Shown one piece after another: positions 1-10,421 of a stretch of DNA of 53,455 nt. The stretch spans positions 1 to 53,455 of the forward strand of contig NKYR01000194.1 of assembly GCA_003184365.1 (NCBI GenBank). Direction: 5' to 3'. This stretch comes from Evernia prunastri (taxonomy: Eukaryota > Ascomycota > Lecanoromycetes > Lecanorales > Parmeliaceae). How positions within the stretch are numbered: position 1 is the first letter of the stretch; each line of letters begins with the position of its first letter. The notes under the pieces were generated by a model. That model saw only the letters and a program-made list of their open reading frames with translations. It made no database searches and was not told the origin of the DNA. The translations under genes and the position numbers were made by a program.

Positions 1-47
1 GTCATATCAAGTGGAGTAGCCTCGTTTACCGCGCTCAAATTTGCCAT
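1..47 (-). CDS. Start of a retrotransposon Gag-like ORF, cut by the window edge
   Basis: The ATG is the complement of 45-47. Only about 15 codons lie inside the window, beginning MANLSAVNEATP. The same N-terminus occurs on the plus strand at 40581, also about 277 bp downstream of a family A LTR, and that spacing fits a leader followed by the first ORF of an LTR retrotransposon. The Gag assignment rests on position, since no zinc knuckle or capsid motif is visible in so short a piece. Confidence 0.5.
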   Translation of the reverse strand, partial: MANLSAVNEATPLDM

Positions 48-324
48 GTTGAGAGGAAGTTAGCTCTGAAAGTTTGTTTGTTGGGGTGGATTGGTTTGCA
101 CGAATGCTGGGGTGCTTGCACGTATGCAGCGAGACCTCCTCGTAAGGGGTTTTCCTTGTGGTCAACAAGTCCTAGCCACGAATGGTTCGTTTTGCCTGTA
201 GGTAGGCCACACCCGAGTGTCCAATGATCTGCTATCGAAACAGCTTCACAACGGTCCCGTTTGACAATTTTATTTTACTGTTCGCTTGCCAGTACGAACG
301 GAAGGGTGGATGATCTAGTTGTAG

Positions 325-547
325 TGTCAGAACCGTGCCCAGAGTCAAGTCTAATGGGGGTAAATTGAATAAGACAACTAGATAAGGAGGAAATATGTAC
401 AGAAGAAGAGCGCTTAAATACTAGGAAGAATCCCCGCTAGCCTATGTGTCAATGGGAATGTGTCAATAACCAATAAACACTCTATGTGCTAGACACATAG
501 CCATAAACACTCCCTATGTGCCTGACACCTAGGGTACGTCCGTAACA
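325..547 (-). repeat. Family A LTR (223 bp)
   Basis: TG...CA-bounded repeat with five further copies in the window (34535, 40081, 49292, 49617, 49902). Three of those loci carry exact 5-bp target duplications, which fixes the LTR borders. It contains a short hairpin of CTATGTG against CACATAG. Confidence 0.85.
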
Positions 548-1373
548 TAGTATATAGTAATAGTCTTTTAGAATTGTTATCGTAGATTTACGAGCTCAGC
601 ATCGAAAGAGATAGAAGTTACTTTCTTTATTATTGTCGAAAATTTCTGCTTAAGAAGTGAGATAAATTAATCTATCGTAACTTAAGTAATATTTTTAATA
701 TTAAGAAGACGAACGACGTTAGTGATAATCTCGATTTACTTAACTACTTTCTTTTGAAGTAGAAGATTAATATATTTTAGATAAGCTTGAGAAGTAAGCT
801 AATCAGCTTCTCGAATAGATTTAAGTTTATAATTAAGAATCTTAAGTTAGCGAGTAGTAAACTACTTCTGCTTATTAGAGAACTTATTATAAAATAAGAA
901 TATAGAAATAGTTATAATAGCTACGAAAGTTATTTAAATAATATTGAAACTTAAAGAAAGCTAAACTTCAGCTGAAAATTAAGTGTCGATAACGAATTAA
1001 TAGATAGATTTAGATTTGTTTGACGAGGGCGTACTCTCGTAATAGAACTTCAAACTTTAATTAGAGATAGATATTGAATTATATAGATTACGAAAGAAGT
1101 CGAAATAATCGAGAATATAATAATATATCAACTCCTCGAGCAAGTTTCTTCTCGATTAATTTAATAAAATTAATATTTTAATAACGACGACGAAAACGAG
1201 ATAGATGATTTGAAAGATTTCGATAAAGAAGTTAAGTTTAAATAGATATTAGAAGTAGAATTCAAAAGAAATCGAGTTCTTAAAACGAAAGTCGCGCTCT
1301 TTAGATAAAGTTATTTCTTTAATGTGAGCTTTGATAAAAAAGTGAATAAAAAGACGAGAAGAAATAACATCAA
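548..1373. other. AT-rich RIP-like tract with no intact ORF
   Basis: This stretch is dominated by TA, TTA and TAA, with frequent stops in all frames. I recognise no domain in it. The composition fits an old repeat eroded by C-to-T mutation on both strands. Confidence 0.6.
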
Positions 1374-1842
1374 TGTCATGGTGTGGATCTCAGTCTAGTC
1401 AGGTTAATCTATGCGATAGCCGACGATCTAGGCGACAGCCCCTTAAGGGCTGCTCGCATCCCCCGTTCTTTCTTGTTTCCTCATCTTTCGTCTTGGCCTT
1501 TACCTTAGTCCTAGCCATAGAGAATGAGATTCCTCTTATCAAGCCTCGTTCCCTGACATTACGAAAGATCGAACAACCGGTTTAACGCTTCTACGCGTAG
1601 AAAACCAAACCTCGCAAGATGCTGGAATCCTTTCAGGTCTCGACGCTGGTATCCTTTCTCCAGGTCTTGATGCTGGAATCCTTCAGGTCTTGAAAACCCA
1701 GTCCCGCCAACGATTCGATCTCTTTATTGAGCATTTCGTGTCTCACCTTCCGTGCCTCGCCTTCCGCGCCTCGCCTTCCGCGTCTCTCGTCCAGCACGAC
1801 AGTAAACTGCATCCGTGCCTCGCCTTCCGTGTCTCGCCTTCN
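1374..1842 (+). mobile_element. Family B LTR (1374-1558) and start of its internal region
   Basis: The LTR runs from TGTCATGGTGTGG to CGTTCCCTGACA (185 bp). The internal leader begins TTACGAAAGATCGAACAACC and is followed by GC-rich, C/T-biased repeats based on TCGCCTTCCG. The copy is cut by an N at 1842. It shares its LTR subtype with 25766-25950 and 26957-27141. Short ORFs in the repeats are low complexity and look like by-products. Confidence 0.75.
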
Positions 1843-2221
1843 TACCAAGCCTCGTTCCCTGACATTACGAAAGATCGAACAACCGGTTTAACGCTTCTAC
1901 GCGTAGAAAACCAAACCTCGCAAGATGCTGGAATCCTTTCAGGTCTCGACGCTGGTATCCTTTCTCCAGGTCTTGATGCTGGAATCCTTCAGGTCTTGAA
2001 AACCCAGTCCCGCCAACGATTCGATCTCTTTATTGAGCATTTCGTGTCTCACCTTCCGTGTCTCGCCTTTCGTGTCTCGCCTTCCGCGTCTCTCGTCCAG
2101 CACGACAGTAAACTGCATCCGTGCCTCGCCTTCCGTGTCTCGCCTTCCGTGTCTCGCCTTCCGCGCCTCGCCTTCCGCGTCTCTCGTCCAGCACGACAAT
2201 AAACTGCATCCGTGCCTCGCT
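1843..2221 (+). mobile_element. Second, partial copy of the family B leader and internal repeats
   Basis: It begins inside the 3' end of a family B LTR (to 1864), repeats the same leader and the TCGCCTTCCG-type block, and ends at the N at 2222. Being flanked by single N characters on both sides, it may be a separate contig end rather than a true tandem copy. Confidence 0.6.
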
Positions 2222-2222
2222 N

Positions 2223-3777
2223 TGTCACGGTGTGACTCGGCCACCGGAGCTATCATGGCCACCGGAGCTTCCATGAGATTCCATGAGATTTCAGCCTAGC
2301 CGTGTATTAGCCGACAGCCCCTTAAGGGCTGCTCGGGGTCACCTGTTCTTCTGGTTCCTGATCTTTCGTCTTGGCCTTTACCTTAGTCCTAGCCATAGAG
2401 AATGAGATTCCTCTTATCAAGCCTCGTTCCCTGACATTACGAAAGATCGAACAACCGGTTTAACGCTTCTACGCGTAGAAAACCAAACCTCGCAAGATGC
2501 TGGAATCCTTTCAGGTCTCGACGCTGGTATCCTTTCTCCAGGTCTTGATGCTGGAATCCTTCAGGTCTTGAAAACCCAGTCCCGCCAACGATTCGATCTC
2601 TTTATTGAGCATTTCGTGTCTCACCTTCCGTGCCTCGCCTTCCGCGCCTCGCCTTCCGCGTCTCTCGTCCAGCACGACAGTAAACTGCATCCGTGTCTCG
2701 CCTTCCGTGTCTCGCCTTCCGTGTCTCGCCTTCCGCGCCTCGCCTTCCGCGTCTCTCGTCCAGCACGACAGTAAACTGCATCCGTGCCTCGCTTTCCGTG
2801 TCTCGCCTTCCGTGCCTTCGCTCCGACCGCTCGCCTGATCCAGTTCGACTATCGTACGTTGCAGCAGCAGCTGAACTACGTAATCCCGCTTCAGATCTCG
2901 CCAAGTCTTCCTATCTCGCCCGCCTCGTCTGGGCCAAATGCCAGCCCTCGTCAAGTCCAGCCTCATTCTCCCGTGCCTCGTCCTTCCGTCCTCCCGTCCT
3001 TCTCCGCCTCGCCATGACTTCCGTGCCTAGTCATCTCCGCCGCGCCTCGTCTTCTCCGTCAATTCCAGCCTTTTCGCCTGCATTCTAGCCAATTACCTCC
3101 AAATCACCCCTGAAAATCCACCTTTTCTATAAAATCCGTCAAATTTTTTGAGAGAGGGGGGGATTTTTATCTTATGGCTGGGGACCAGCCATACTGGGGA
3201 GGGACCATATATGTATGTAGGGAGAAGGGAATGTCTCCCATGCTCGACAAGAGGAGAGCATTACATATGATGCAGTAGCATCTATAATAGGTGCAGAGAA
3301 GGGAATGTCTCTAGGGAGAAGGGAATGTCTCCTGCCCAGGAGGGCACACCTATCAAGAAGGCTCCCGACGCAAAAAAAAATAATTTCGGGTGTCCTCGTC
3401 AAGCCTTGCTTTGCCTCGTTTTTTGCCTTGTTGTTCAACATTCTTCCGCTCGCCTCGCCTCGTCACGCCCACGCCTACGTCTCGTCAAGCCTACGTCTCA
3501 CCTCGCTCAAGCATGCACACCAAGACCGCCTCACAGGAGCTCGGCCTTCGAAGGAGGAGCTACTGTCACGGTGTGACTCGGCCACCGGAGCTATCATGGC
3601 CACCGGAGCTTCCATGAGATTCCATGAGATTTCAGCCTAGCCGTGTATTAGCCGACAGCCCCTTAAGGGCTGCTCGGGGTCACCTGTTCTTCTGGTTCCT
3701 TATCTTTCGTCTTGGCCTTTACCTTAGTCCTAGCCATAGAGAATGAGATTCCTCTTATCAAGCCTCGTTCCCTGACA
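2223..3777 (+). mobile_element. Complete non-autonomous family B LTR element
   Basis: Two 214-bp LTRs (2223-2436 and 3564-3777) flank about 1.1 kb of internal DNA. A purine tract, GAAGGAGGAGCTAC, lies directly before the 3' LTR and gives the plus orientation. The interior has no Gag or Pol, only repeats of TCGCCTTCCGTGTC type and short low-complexity ORFs, so the element resembles a LARD or TRIM. These LTRs are a different subtype from 1374-1558: the first ~80 bp differ and the last ~100 bp agree. The left junction is an N, so a target duplication cannot be checked. Confidence 0.75.
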
Positions 3778-4566
3778 ATAAAAATAATTATATAACGTAA
3801 TCTCGTCGTGATAAAAAAGCGAATATCTTACGTCGCTTAAATATAGATAAATCTCGTAATAAAGCTTTAAAAGGTAAGAAATATTTGAAATAAATTAAAT
3901 ATTATAATTATTATAAGAAGAAATATTATCTAAACGAATATATAGCGTTGAAATTAAATAACGTTAATCGTATTTTCGTTATTGAAATAGAAAATCTTAA
4001 AGTATACGCTATAAAATCGACGATAGAATAAAAAAAGTCGAAAAAAGAAATTTTTTATCGAAGATTTTTTGACGACGAGAATAAAATAAAAAGTAATTTT
4101 TATATTTAGTATAATTTATTAGAATTATATTATTGCGAGAGATCGAGAGATATTATGAATATCGATTAAAATATAGTTCGATATCGACGTCGAAGTGAAT
4201 ATAATTAATTAACGTTTTACATTAAAGTATAATTTTTAATAAGTCAAAGTATTTTTATTAAGAATAAAATAAATAAATAATAACTCGATATATTGCTATA
4301 TCGTTTATCTTATATCTTATAAATTATAAAATAATTAATCTTATATTAAGCGATATTCTTATATTTTTTATTTTATTGTAAAAGAAGATAATTCGTAGCT
4401 TATATTAAGTCTTTCGACTTTAATTAATAAAAATATAAGAATTAATATAAATATACGAACTTAACATTTTAATATCGATTTATATTCGTATAAAGTACTT
4501 TAATTTCAAAATTTTACTAATACATTAGAGAAAAAAAAGTTCGTTTACGCTTTAATTATTATAAGT
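3778..4566 (+). pseudogene. RIP-mutated retroelement relic, possibly a Gag zinc-knuckle/protease boundary
   Basis: The tract is very AT-rich. In one plus frame from about 3895 a broken reading shows a C-rich YCNYYKKKYYLNEY-like stretch followed by acidic/basic sequence. This could be a Ty3/gypsy Gag zinc knuckle with lost cysteines. Many in-frame TAA and TAG codons interrupt it. The assignment is tentative. Confidence 0.3.
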
Positions 4567-4597
4567 ATTGATTGATTGATTGATTGATTGATTGCTT
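4567..4597 (-). repeat. (CAAT)n tail at the LINE 3' end
   Basis: Tetranucleotide ATTG/CAAT units close the LINE on the minus strand. Microsatellite-like tails are known at the 3' ends of non-LTR retrotransposons. Similar GATT runs occur at 46805-46822, 47317-47334, 48531-48556 and 53357-53375. Confidence 0.7.
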
Positions 4598-5585
4598 AAT
4601 ACGCCTATCTAGTAAACTACTTTACTAATCAGGGAGTTCCTCGAATATTTGTAGCGCTGAAGAAACCTTTCGGACAAAAACTTCAACTTATCCTCTCGTG
4701 TTATCATTGTTGTCAACTCTTAGTCTTTGACTGTCAAGTTGTTGCCACAAACCACTGTCACTTCCGTTCTCTTTCAGTCTGCCGCTATTGTTTCCGTGAT
4801 TGTCTCCTTCTATGCCTTCTTTTTGCTTCCCCTCTTCTCCTTACCCTTTTTCTTGTTTTTGGTTTCTTTGTCTAGTCCTAGCGGTAATTTGGACCGAGCC
4901 AATTGCTCTTGGGCCAGCGAGAATTGATCGAGACGTCCTATTTTGATCATCCATCGTGCGGCAGCGCGTATTCCGTGCTTCTGTGTCAAGATNCCTCATG
5001 CCACTCTTTGACTCCTAAGGAGCGAAGCGCCCAGGCCTCTTTCTCTTTTGCCGGGGACGGCGGTATCAGTCGTTTCTTCTTCTTTTTGCCTTGCAGTTTG
5101 TTCCATATGTGCATGTTTCCCTCCTGCGTTACCAGATGAATCCCACCACTGGCCTGTTGTTGCATCACTAGTCGGTCAAGCTGGATTTCTATTGGTGCAA
5201 TTGCCGCTTCCGCCTCCAAAACTGGTACTGGGGTAGCTTTGAATGCACCGAGAACGGTTCGTAAGCAGTCATTTTGAATAATTGCTAGCCTTTTTATATG
5301 ACTCTTGGTGGCCTCTGAAGTGCCCTTTGGTTGATGCCAGATTGAGGCCGCAAAGGTCAACACTGGCCTCATTACTGCATTGTATACCAATCTGCACTTT
5401 TGAAAGGTGGCTCCCCATGTCGATCCCGCGAGGCATTTGATCGCGCGGCCTTGATTTGTTGATTTGGCTTTGAGTTGAGCTATGTGGGGTCCCCATCTCA
5501 GCTTTGAGTCGACTTGCAGGCCCAGAACTCTGATATTCGCTTCTGGTTCTATGACTGTATTGTCAAAATTTATTGCCATCTTCAT
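4567..5585 (-). pseudogene. 3' end of a LINE (Tad-like) reverse transcriptase ORF
   Basis: On the minus strand 5585-4994 encodes a LINE RT C-terminal region: a VLGLQVDSKLRWGPH motif, then RLVYNAVMRPVLTFAA and NDCLRTVLGAFKATP-type sequence. After an N at 4993, 4992-4812 encodes the usual LINE C-terminus (TQKHGIRAAARWMIKIGRL...) and a lysine-rich end. The RNase H domain expected between these parts is absent, so the N hides missing sequence. The 3' UTR ends in a (CAAT)n tail at about 4567-4597. Composition is normal here but turns AT-rich upstream of 5585, although the same frame can be followed a short way. Confidence 0.8.
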
Positions 5586-7329
5586 ACTTTTACGATTTAT
5601 TAATAAAAATAATAAAGTAAAGTTAAATCGAAAGTTATATATACGTTAGAAGTTAAAAATAATAATACTTTTTGTTAATTAACTTAATATATTAAATTAA
5701 TTGATATTTATTATTATATCTTTTTTTAAAAACATTTTTTTAGTATGATTATCTAAATAAGTAATTAATAATACTATATAATCTCGCTACGAGATGGCGA
5801 CACTCTAGTTTATCTATATTAAAAGACTATAATACATTAATTTTTATAATACTTAATCGTATATAATAAAGCTAATAATTGCGAAGAATGTTTAGATATT
5901 TATTATATTCGTCTCGACGATTATTAAATAGATTAATATTAAAAGCGACGAGATAAAAATCTCGTAGATTCGCTACTTTTCAAATGCGTCTAATTTATAT
6001 AAAAATACTATCGATAGTAAATTATAAAATCGTCGAATACGTTAAGTTTTTTAGATCTTTATCTCTAAAGTAAAATTTTAAAGTTATAATTAAATTACTA
6101 AGAGATATTATTAAAATTTAAACTTTTAATTAATTGAAAAGATTTAAAATATGAAAATTTTTATCTAATAACTTAACTAAGTTTTCGAATTTAGTTAAAA
6201 TATTACTATTTATTAATAGATTTAATATACTCGCTATAATAACAACGAATATATTTTTATTAATCGTTTAAATTATATCGTTTAGAAAGAATATAAGAGT
6301 ATTGATTTACTTAGCTAAGAGATTAATTATTTAAGTGCTTAAAGACACTAATTAATCTTCGACGACGACGCTGTTCTTCGATGCAAAGTACTTTTATTTT
6401 TATTTTTATTCTAACTATTTTTATTACGAGTATATAAAAAAGTAAATTAACATCGCATTTAAATCGAGTCTAGCGTCGACTTTAATATGTCTTCGCCTCT
6501 ATATAAAAGACATCTTTCTATATATATAGTTATTCTATAGCTTTAAATCTTGATTATATATTACTATTAACTTAATTTAATAATAGTTTTAATAGTTCTT
6601 CTTTTAGTAGAAACGAGTAGAAATACTATATATATTATAATTAAATATAATATAATATCGATTATCTAGTAAAAGAGATCGATTTATGCGAAAGCGAGCT
6701 AATAATAAATAACTATATAAATTTAAAGAGTATATATAAAGACGTAATTCAAATCGAAATAATATAAATATTATTATTAAATGTCACGAATATAAACTAA
6801 TAGTTAAATATATATAGTGAGTGTAAAATAATACTATAATAATAATAACTTTTATAAGACGAAGATGCGCGCTTTATATAAATCGCGTATAGAGCTAATA
6901 AAATTGTTAGATTATAGAGCTGAAAAGAAGATATATTTATAGCTATATAATATCGTAATAATAATTAAAGACTAAAGACTAAAGACTAAAATTTATAGCT
7001 AATTATTAAATAAGGTTAAAAGTCGTAGATTATTAAATATAAGAGCTTATTATTTTTTACTTATTTATTAGATTCTATTATAATATAATATTAAAATTAA
7101 TAAATAAGTTAATTCTTGTTCTATCTTAAGATAAAAATATAACTATATAAGTGTAAATTATTATAGCTCTCTAAATCTATAATACTTTTAATAACGAGTA
7201 TAAAGTAATTCAAAACTACTCTCTCTTTTATACTTTGATAGATATAAATTTAATACTTTTCTACGCCTCTCGATGTCGTGAAATATTAGATATTCGTATA
7301 TATGTAATAGATATAATATACACATATAT
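5586..7329 (-). pseudogene. RIP-mutated tract continuing the LINE, then unassigned AT-rich DNA
   Basis: Bases 5586-5812 match 50986-51438 once an inserted LTR is removed from the latter, so this is a repeat. In the LINE frame the residues just upstream of 5585 still fit (NRKSMKMAINF). Beyond 5812 the sequence is AT-rich with stops everywhere and I recognise no motif. It ends abruptly at about 7330, where normal-composition DNA begins. Confidence 0.5.
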
Positions 7330-7363
7330 ACAAGAAAGAACCCCCCTCACACCAACCCAGTAC

Positions 7364-10300
7364 CTACATCAACAGCATCAACCCCCCCACGCAAACACCG
7401 CAAACCAACCCCACCGAAACCTTCAACTTCGCCTTCCCCTGGCCCCCCGTAAAAGCCTGCACATTGACCGAACTTCCATTACCGTACGACGCGGTCGGTA
7501 TCGCGAAACGTCCAGTCCCAATATCCAACGTCTTACCTCCGGCCTCCAGACTGATGCGCTGCCCAGATATGCTGACGCCGGATGCAGCAGCACTGATCGT
7601 CACTCCGTCTATCACGGCGAAGGAAGATTGTGCGTTGATATCGAAGCCGTCGATGTTAGTGTCGACATTAGATAAAAGCGTCGCCTGGGGCGTCAAGAGG
7701 GGAATCGTGCTCGATCCCACGACCAGAGTACCTGCAGGGTGAAGACTGATAGTCGTCCCGCCGACCGTAACGGCGGGACCGCCCGCTGAGATGGTCGTGC
7801 CGGCGATGGGGAAGGCGGTGGGGTTCGGGGTGAAAGTCTGCCCTGCGACTGTGTATACCTAACTGCTGAGGGGAAGTTGAGGTAGCGAGATGGTGCTGCT
7901 GCCTATTTCCAGTGCTCCAGATGGGCCAAGGCTGATAATGGTGCCGCTGATTGTAACGGCGGGGCCGTCGGCCGAGATTGTGGTGCCGGCGATTGAGAAC
8001 GCCGAAGGGTTTGGTGTGAAAGCTTGTCCTGCTACTGTGAGTGCGCTCGCAGCGACGGGGGCGGGCAGGCTGGATGGTAGAGCTAGGAGGGAAATTGTGG
8101 TACTGCCCATGGCTAATGCTCCGGATTGATCGAGGCTGATCGTGGTACCGTCGAGCGTGACGGCAGGGCCACCTGCTGAGACGGTCGTACCGGCTAAATG
8201 AAAGGCGATGGGGTTTGGTGTGAATGTTTGGCCTGCGACTGTATAGACTTTGGAGGGGGGTGAAAGGGAGATTGTACTGCTACCTATGGCTAAAGCCCCT
8301 GACTGGTCGAGGCTGATAACAGTACCATCAATTGTAACGCCAGGACCACCTGGTGACATGACAGTGCCAGCTATGGAGAACCCTGAAGGATATGGCGTGA
8401 AAGTTTTGCCTGCGATTGTATACACTTTTGAAGGGATTGAAAGAGAAATGGTACTGCTGCCTATGATCAGAACTCCCGACTGGTCAAGACTGATAGCCGT
8501 ACCGTCGATTGACTGGGCGACGCCGTCGGGAACAACAGCTGCATTATTGACGCTGAAACCAGTCGGAATGGCAGTAAATGTCTGAGCGCCTATGGTAAAA
8601 ATGGATTGGGGAGGCGGCAAGGTGATAGCAGCTCCATTGACATCAGGTCTGGATTTACCAATTGCATTATAGATGAGCGCCCCTAAACCTTGACTTTGCA
8701 CTTGAGGATCCTGTCCTTGTTGTGTGGGTGACGGTGCGACCGGTACTTGAGGATCTGCTGATAGGGTTTTCGAGTCTTCTGGGGGCGGATCGGGAGCATT
8801 AGGTGAAACTGGATTGAAAACTGCTGGCGGATCTCCAGCAGCTAGAGGTACTTTGGGATCTGACGGTGGATCTGTCGCTGGACCGGATGATGGATCATCT
8901 GCATGCTTTGGAGAGGATGCTGGATTACCAAGCCTAGGAGTTGATTCAGCTGGGTTAGCCGAGGCGATGACGGGCGGGGGTGTTGGGCTATCGCTCGGGT
9001 CTTCCGCTCTTGTCGGAGCCGCCCCGGGATTATTGGGTAGGCTTGCTGGCCTGGCGGCCTTGGCGGATGGCGTAGCCTGCGCTGATATCGTTGTCGGGTC
9101 TGCAGGCGCGGGATGCGCAGGGGGTGTTGGCACAAGCATCGCCGCTGGAGTCAGGGCTATTGGTGGATCAAACAAAGCCAAAGTGGTCAAAGTGAAAAAT
9201 TCGCTCCAGATACCAGTACAGTCTGAAGCGCAAATCGGATCGAGAGAAAAGAGCTCCATGGGTGGCATGATGAGTGGAAGCCATGGCGGGCCAATCGTGG
9301 TAACTATTTGACCATTGGCGGGTGTACTTAATCCCAGACCCCAGGTCGGACATGCCAGATCTTGAATGTTAAGCGGTTTTATATCTTGAGGAAGAATCTG
9401 CGCTTCAACCCCACCACCCATCGGATCGATCCAGACTTCTCCAACTGTAAAGCGGTCGAGCTCGTTGGGTGCATTGGGATTGTAATAATAATTAGCCTCT
9501 GGTCTCCATGTCGAGAGCCCGCCAGGCGGAAGTGTGATGATTGGACTGGTCAAAACTGGGCCAACGGTAGTACATTGATCACTGACAGTGGCTTTTCCCA
9601 TCAACTGAAGATACGTCGACGGAGAAGTGCTACATCAAGCGTCAGAACATAAGAAGTTCTGATGAATAGAGATATTGAGTTACAATGTGTGGCCGCTGAT
9701 TACAATCGTACTCCCATTTGGAACCAGTGAGTGTATCCGCTTTTCAAGGTTTGGAGTTGAGAGAGTCGAATTGAATTGGGATTGATTATTATGACAATCG
9801 ACAGTGGACTTGTCCGGGAAGTAGTAGAGCCTTACTTCTGGTATATCCAACGAGCAATTTCCGCAACACGTACCAGTATTGTCAGTGTCACCTGCATCGA
9901 AATAGCGTACAAGTCCGGGTATACTCTCTAAGTAATCGATTTGGGGAGGTCCTGCAGTGGCCTGACCGGCCGTGTTGCTAACGGTACAATCCGAGAATAT
10001 GGATTGTCCTCGGCCCATAGCATCGGCGAAAGATCTACATTGCGGACTTTGACCAAAGTTCGTACCCCAAGGATCACCTTCACCATTCCCCCAACCTTCG
10101 CCTTTATCTCCCGTATTTGGGTTATCCTTAGTCGGGACGCCAAAATACGTTTGATTCCAAAGGTATGTCCAATGTGCAGTGAGGTAGGACGAGCATGGTA
10201 GCACCGTAGTTGTGGTCGTAGTGGTCAGGTTCACTCCTACTGTTATGGAGCCAGTCTGACAAGGGGATCCATATATATTGCAATCTTGCGTTTGGCCATA

Positions 10301-10421
10301 AGGTATGATGTACGGAAAGCCTGAGACACTGGTCGAAGATGCGTTAAGGAACAATTGACTGCTGGACGCATTGGCGGGCAAATTTGTGAGTGTAGGTTGC
10401 CTGACTGTATTTCGATGTGAG
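7364..10421 (-). CDS. Secreted GPI-type cell-surface protein with five ~58-residue tandem repeats; premature stop
   Basis: The upstream exon (to 9684) encodes an extracellular-looking region with many Asn-X-Ser/Thr sites and paired cysteines (CNIYGSPCQTG, GTCCGNCSLD). A 54-bp intron (9630-9683; GTAACT...GTAG, branch TTCTGACG) joins it in frame to the second exon. That exon adds more ectodomain, a Pro/Ala/Ser-rich linker and repeats of the form TVAGQTFTPNP..FSIAGTTIS..GPAVTI.GT.ISL..SGAL.IGSSTISL. An in-frame TAG at 7859-7861 interrupts the repeats. The frame then continues through a fifth repeat to a hydrophobic C-terminus with small residues before it, typical of a GPI signal, ending at 7364. 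The first coding exon with the signal peptide is not resolved: 10421 is a possible acceptor border. Function is probably cell wall or adhesion, by inference only. Confidence 0.7.
7859..7861 (-). other. In-frame TAG splitting the repeat protein
   Basis: Repeat junctions elsewhere in this protein read ...SK-VYT(V/I)AG; here the Lys codon position is TAG and VYTVAGQTF follows in the same frame. The next base is G, not the CTA context favoured for readthrough. No short intron that removes the stop keeps the repeat intact. A nonsense mutation or a base-call error is most likely. Confidence 0.75.
9630..9683 (-). other. 54-bp spliceosomal intron in the repeat-protein gene
   Basis: The donor GTAACT directly follows the codon fragment TT, and the acceptor is GATGTAG. 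TTCTGACG gives a good branch site about 13 bases before the acceptor. Splicing removes the TAA at 9680 and keeps the downstream frame. Confidence 0.75.

Larger units (their letters stand above)
1..547 (-). mobile_element. 5' end of a family A LTR retrotransposon (LTR, leader, ORF start)
   Basis: Bases 1-547 match the reverse complement of 40081-40626 almost perfectly. The LTR is 325-547; the leader and ORF start occupy 1-324 and run off the left edge. In sense orientation the LTR starts TGTTACGGACGT and ends CACGGTTCTGACA. Position 548 onward is AT-rich, so the element entered already degraded DNA. No 5-bp target duplication can be tested because the other end lies outside the window. Class (copia or gypsy) is undetermined. 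Confidence 0.75.

Noticed and set aside
1690..3088. Short ORFs in the family B interior (LAFRVSP-like repeats)
   Set aside because: Open only because of the low-complexity CTCGCCTTCCG repeat; open on both strands and in several frames.
4727..4927. Hydrophobic plus-strand ORF that looks like a membrane protein
   Set aside because: It is the antisense of the Lys-rich LINE C-terminus.
8250..9311. Plus-strand ORFs over the repeat-protein gene
   Set aside because: Antisense shadows of the repetitive minus-strand coding sequence; no domains or splice sites of their own.
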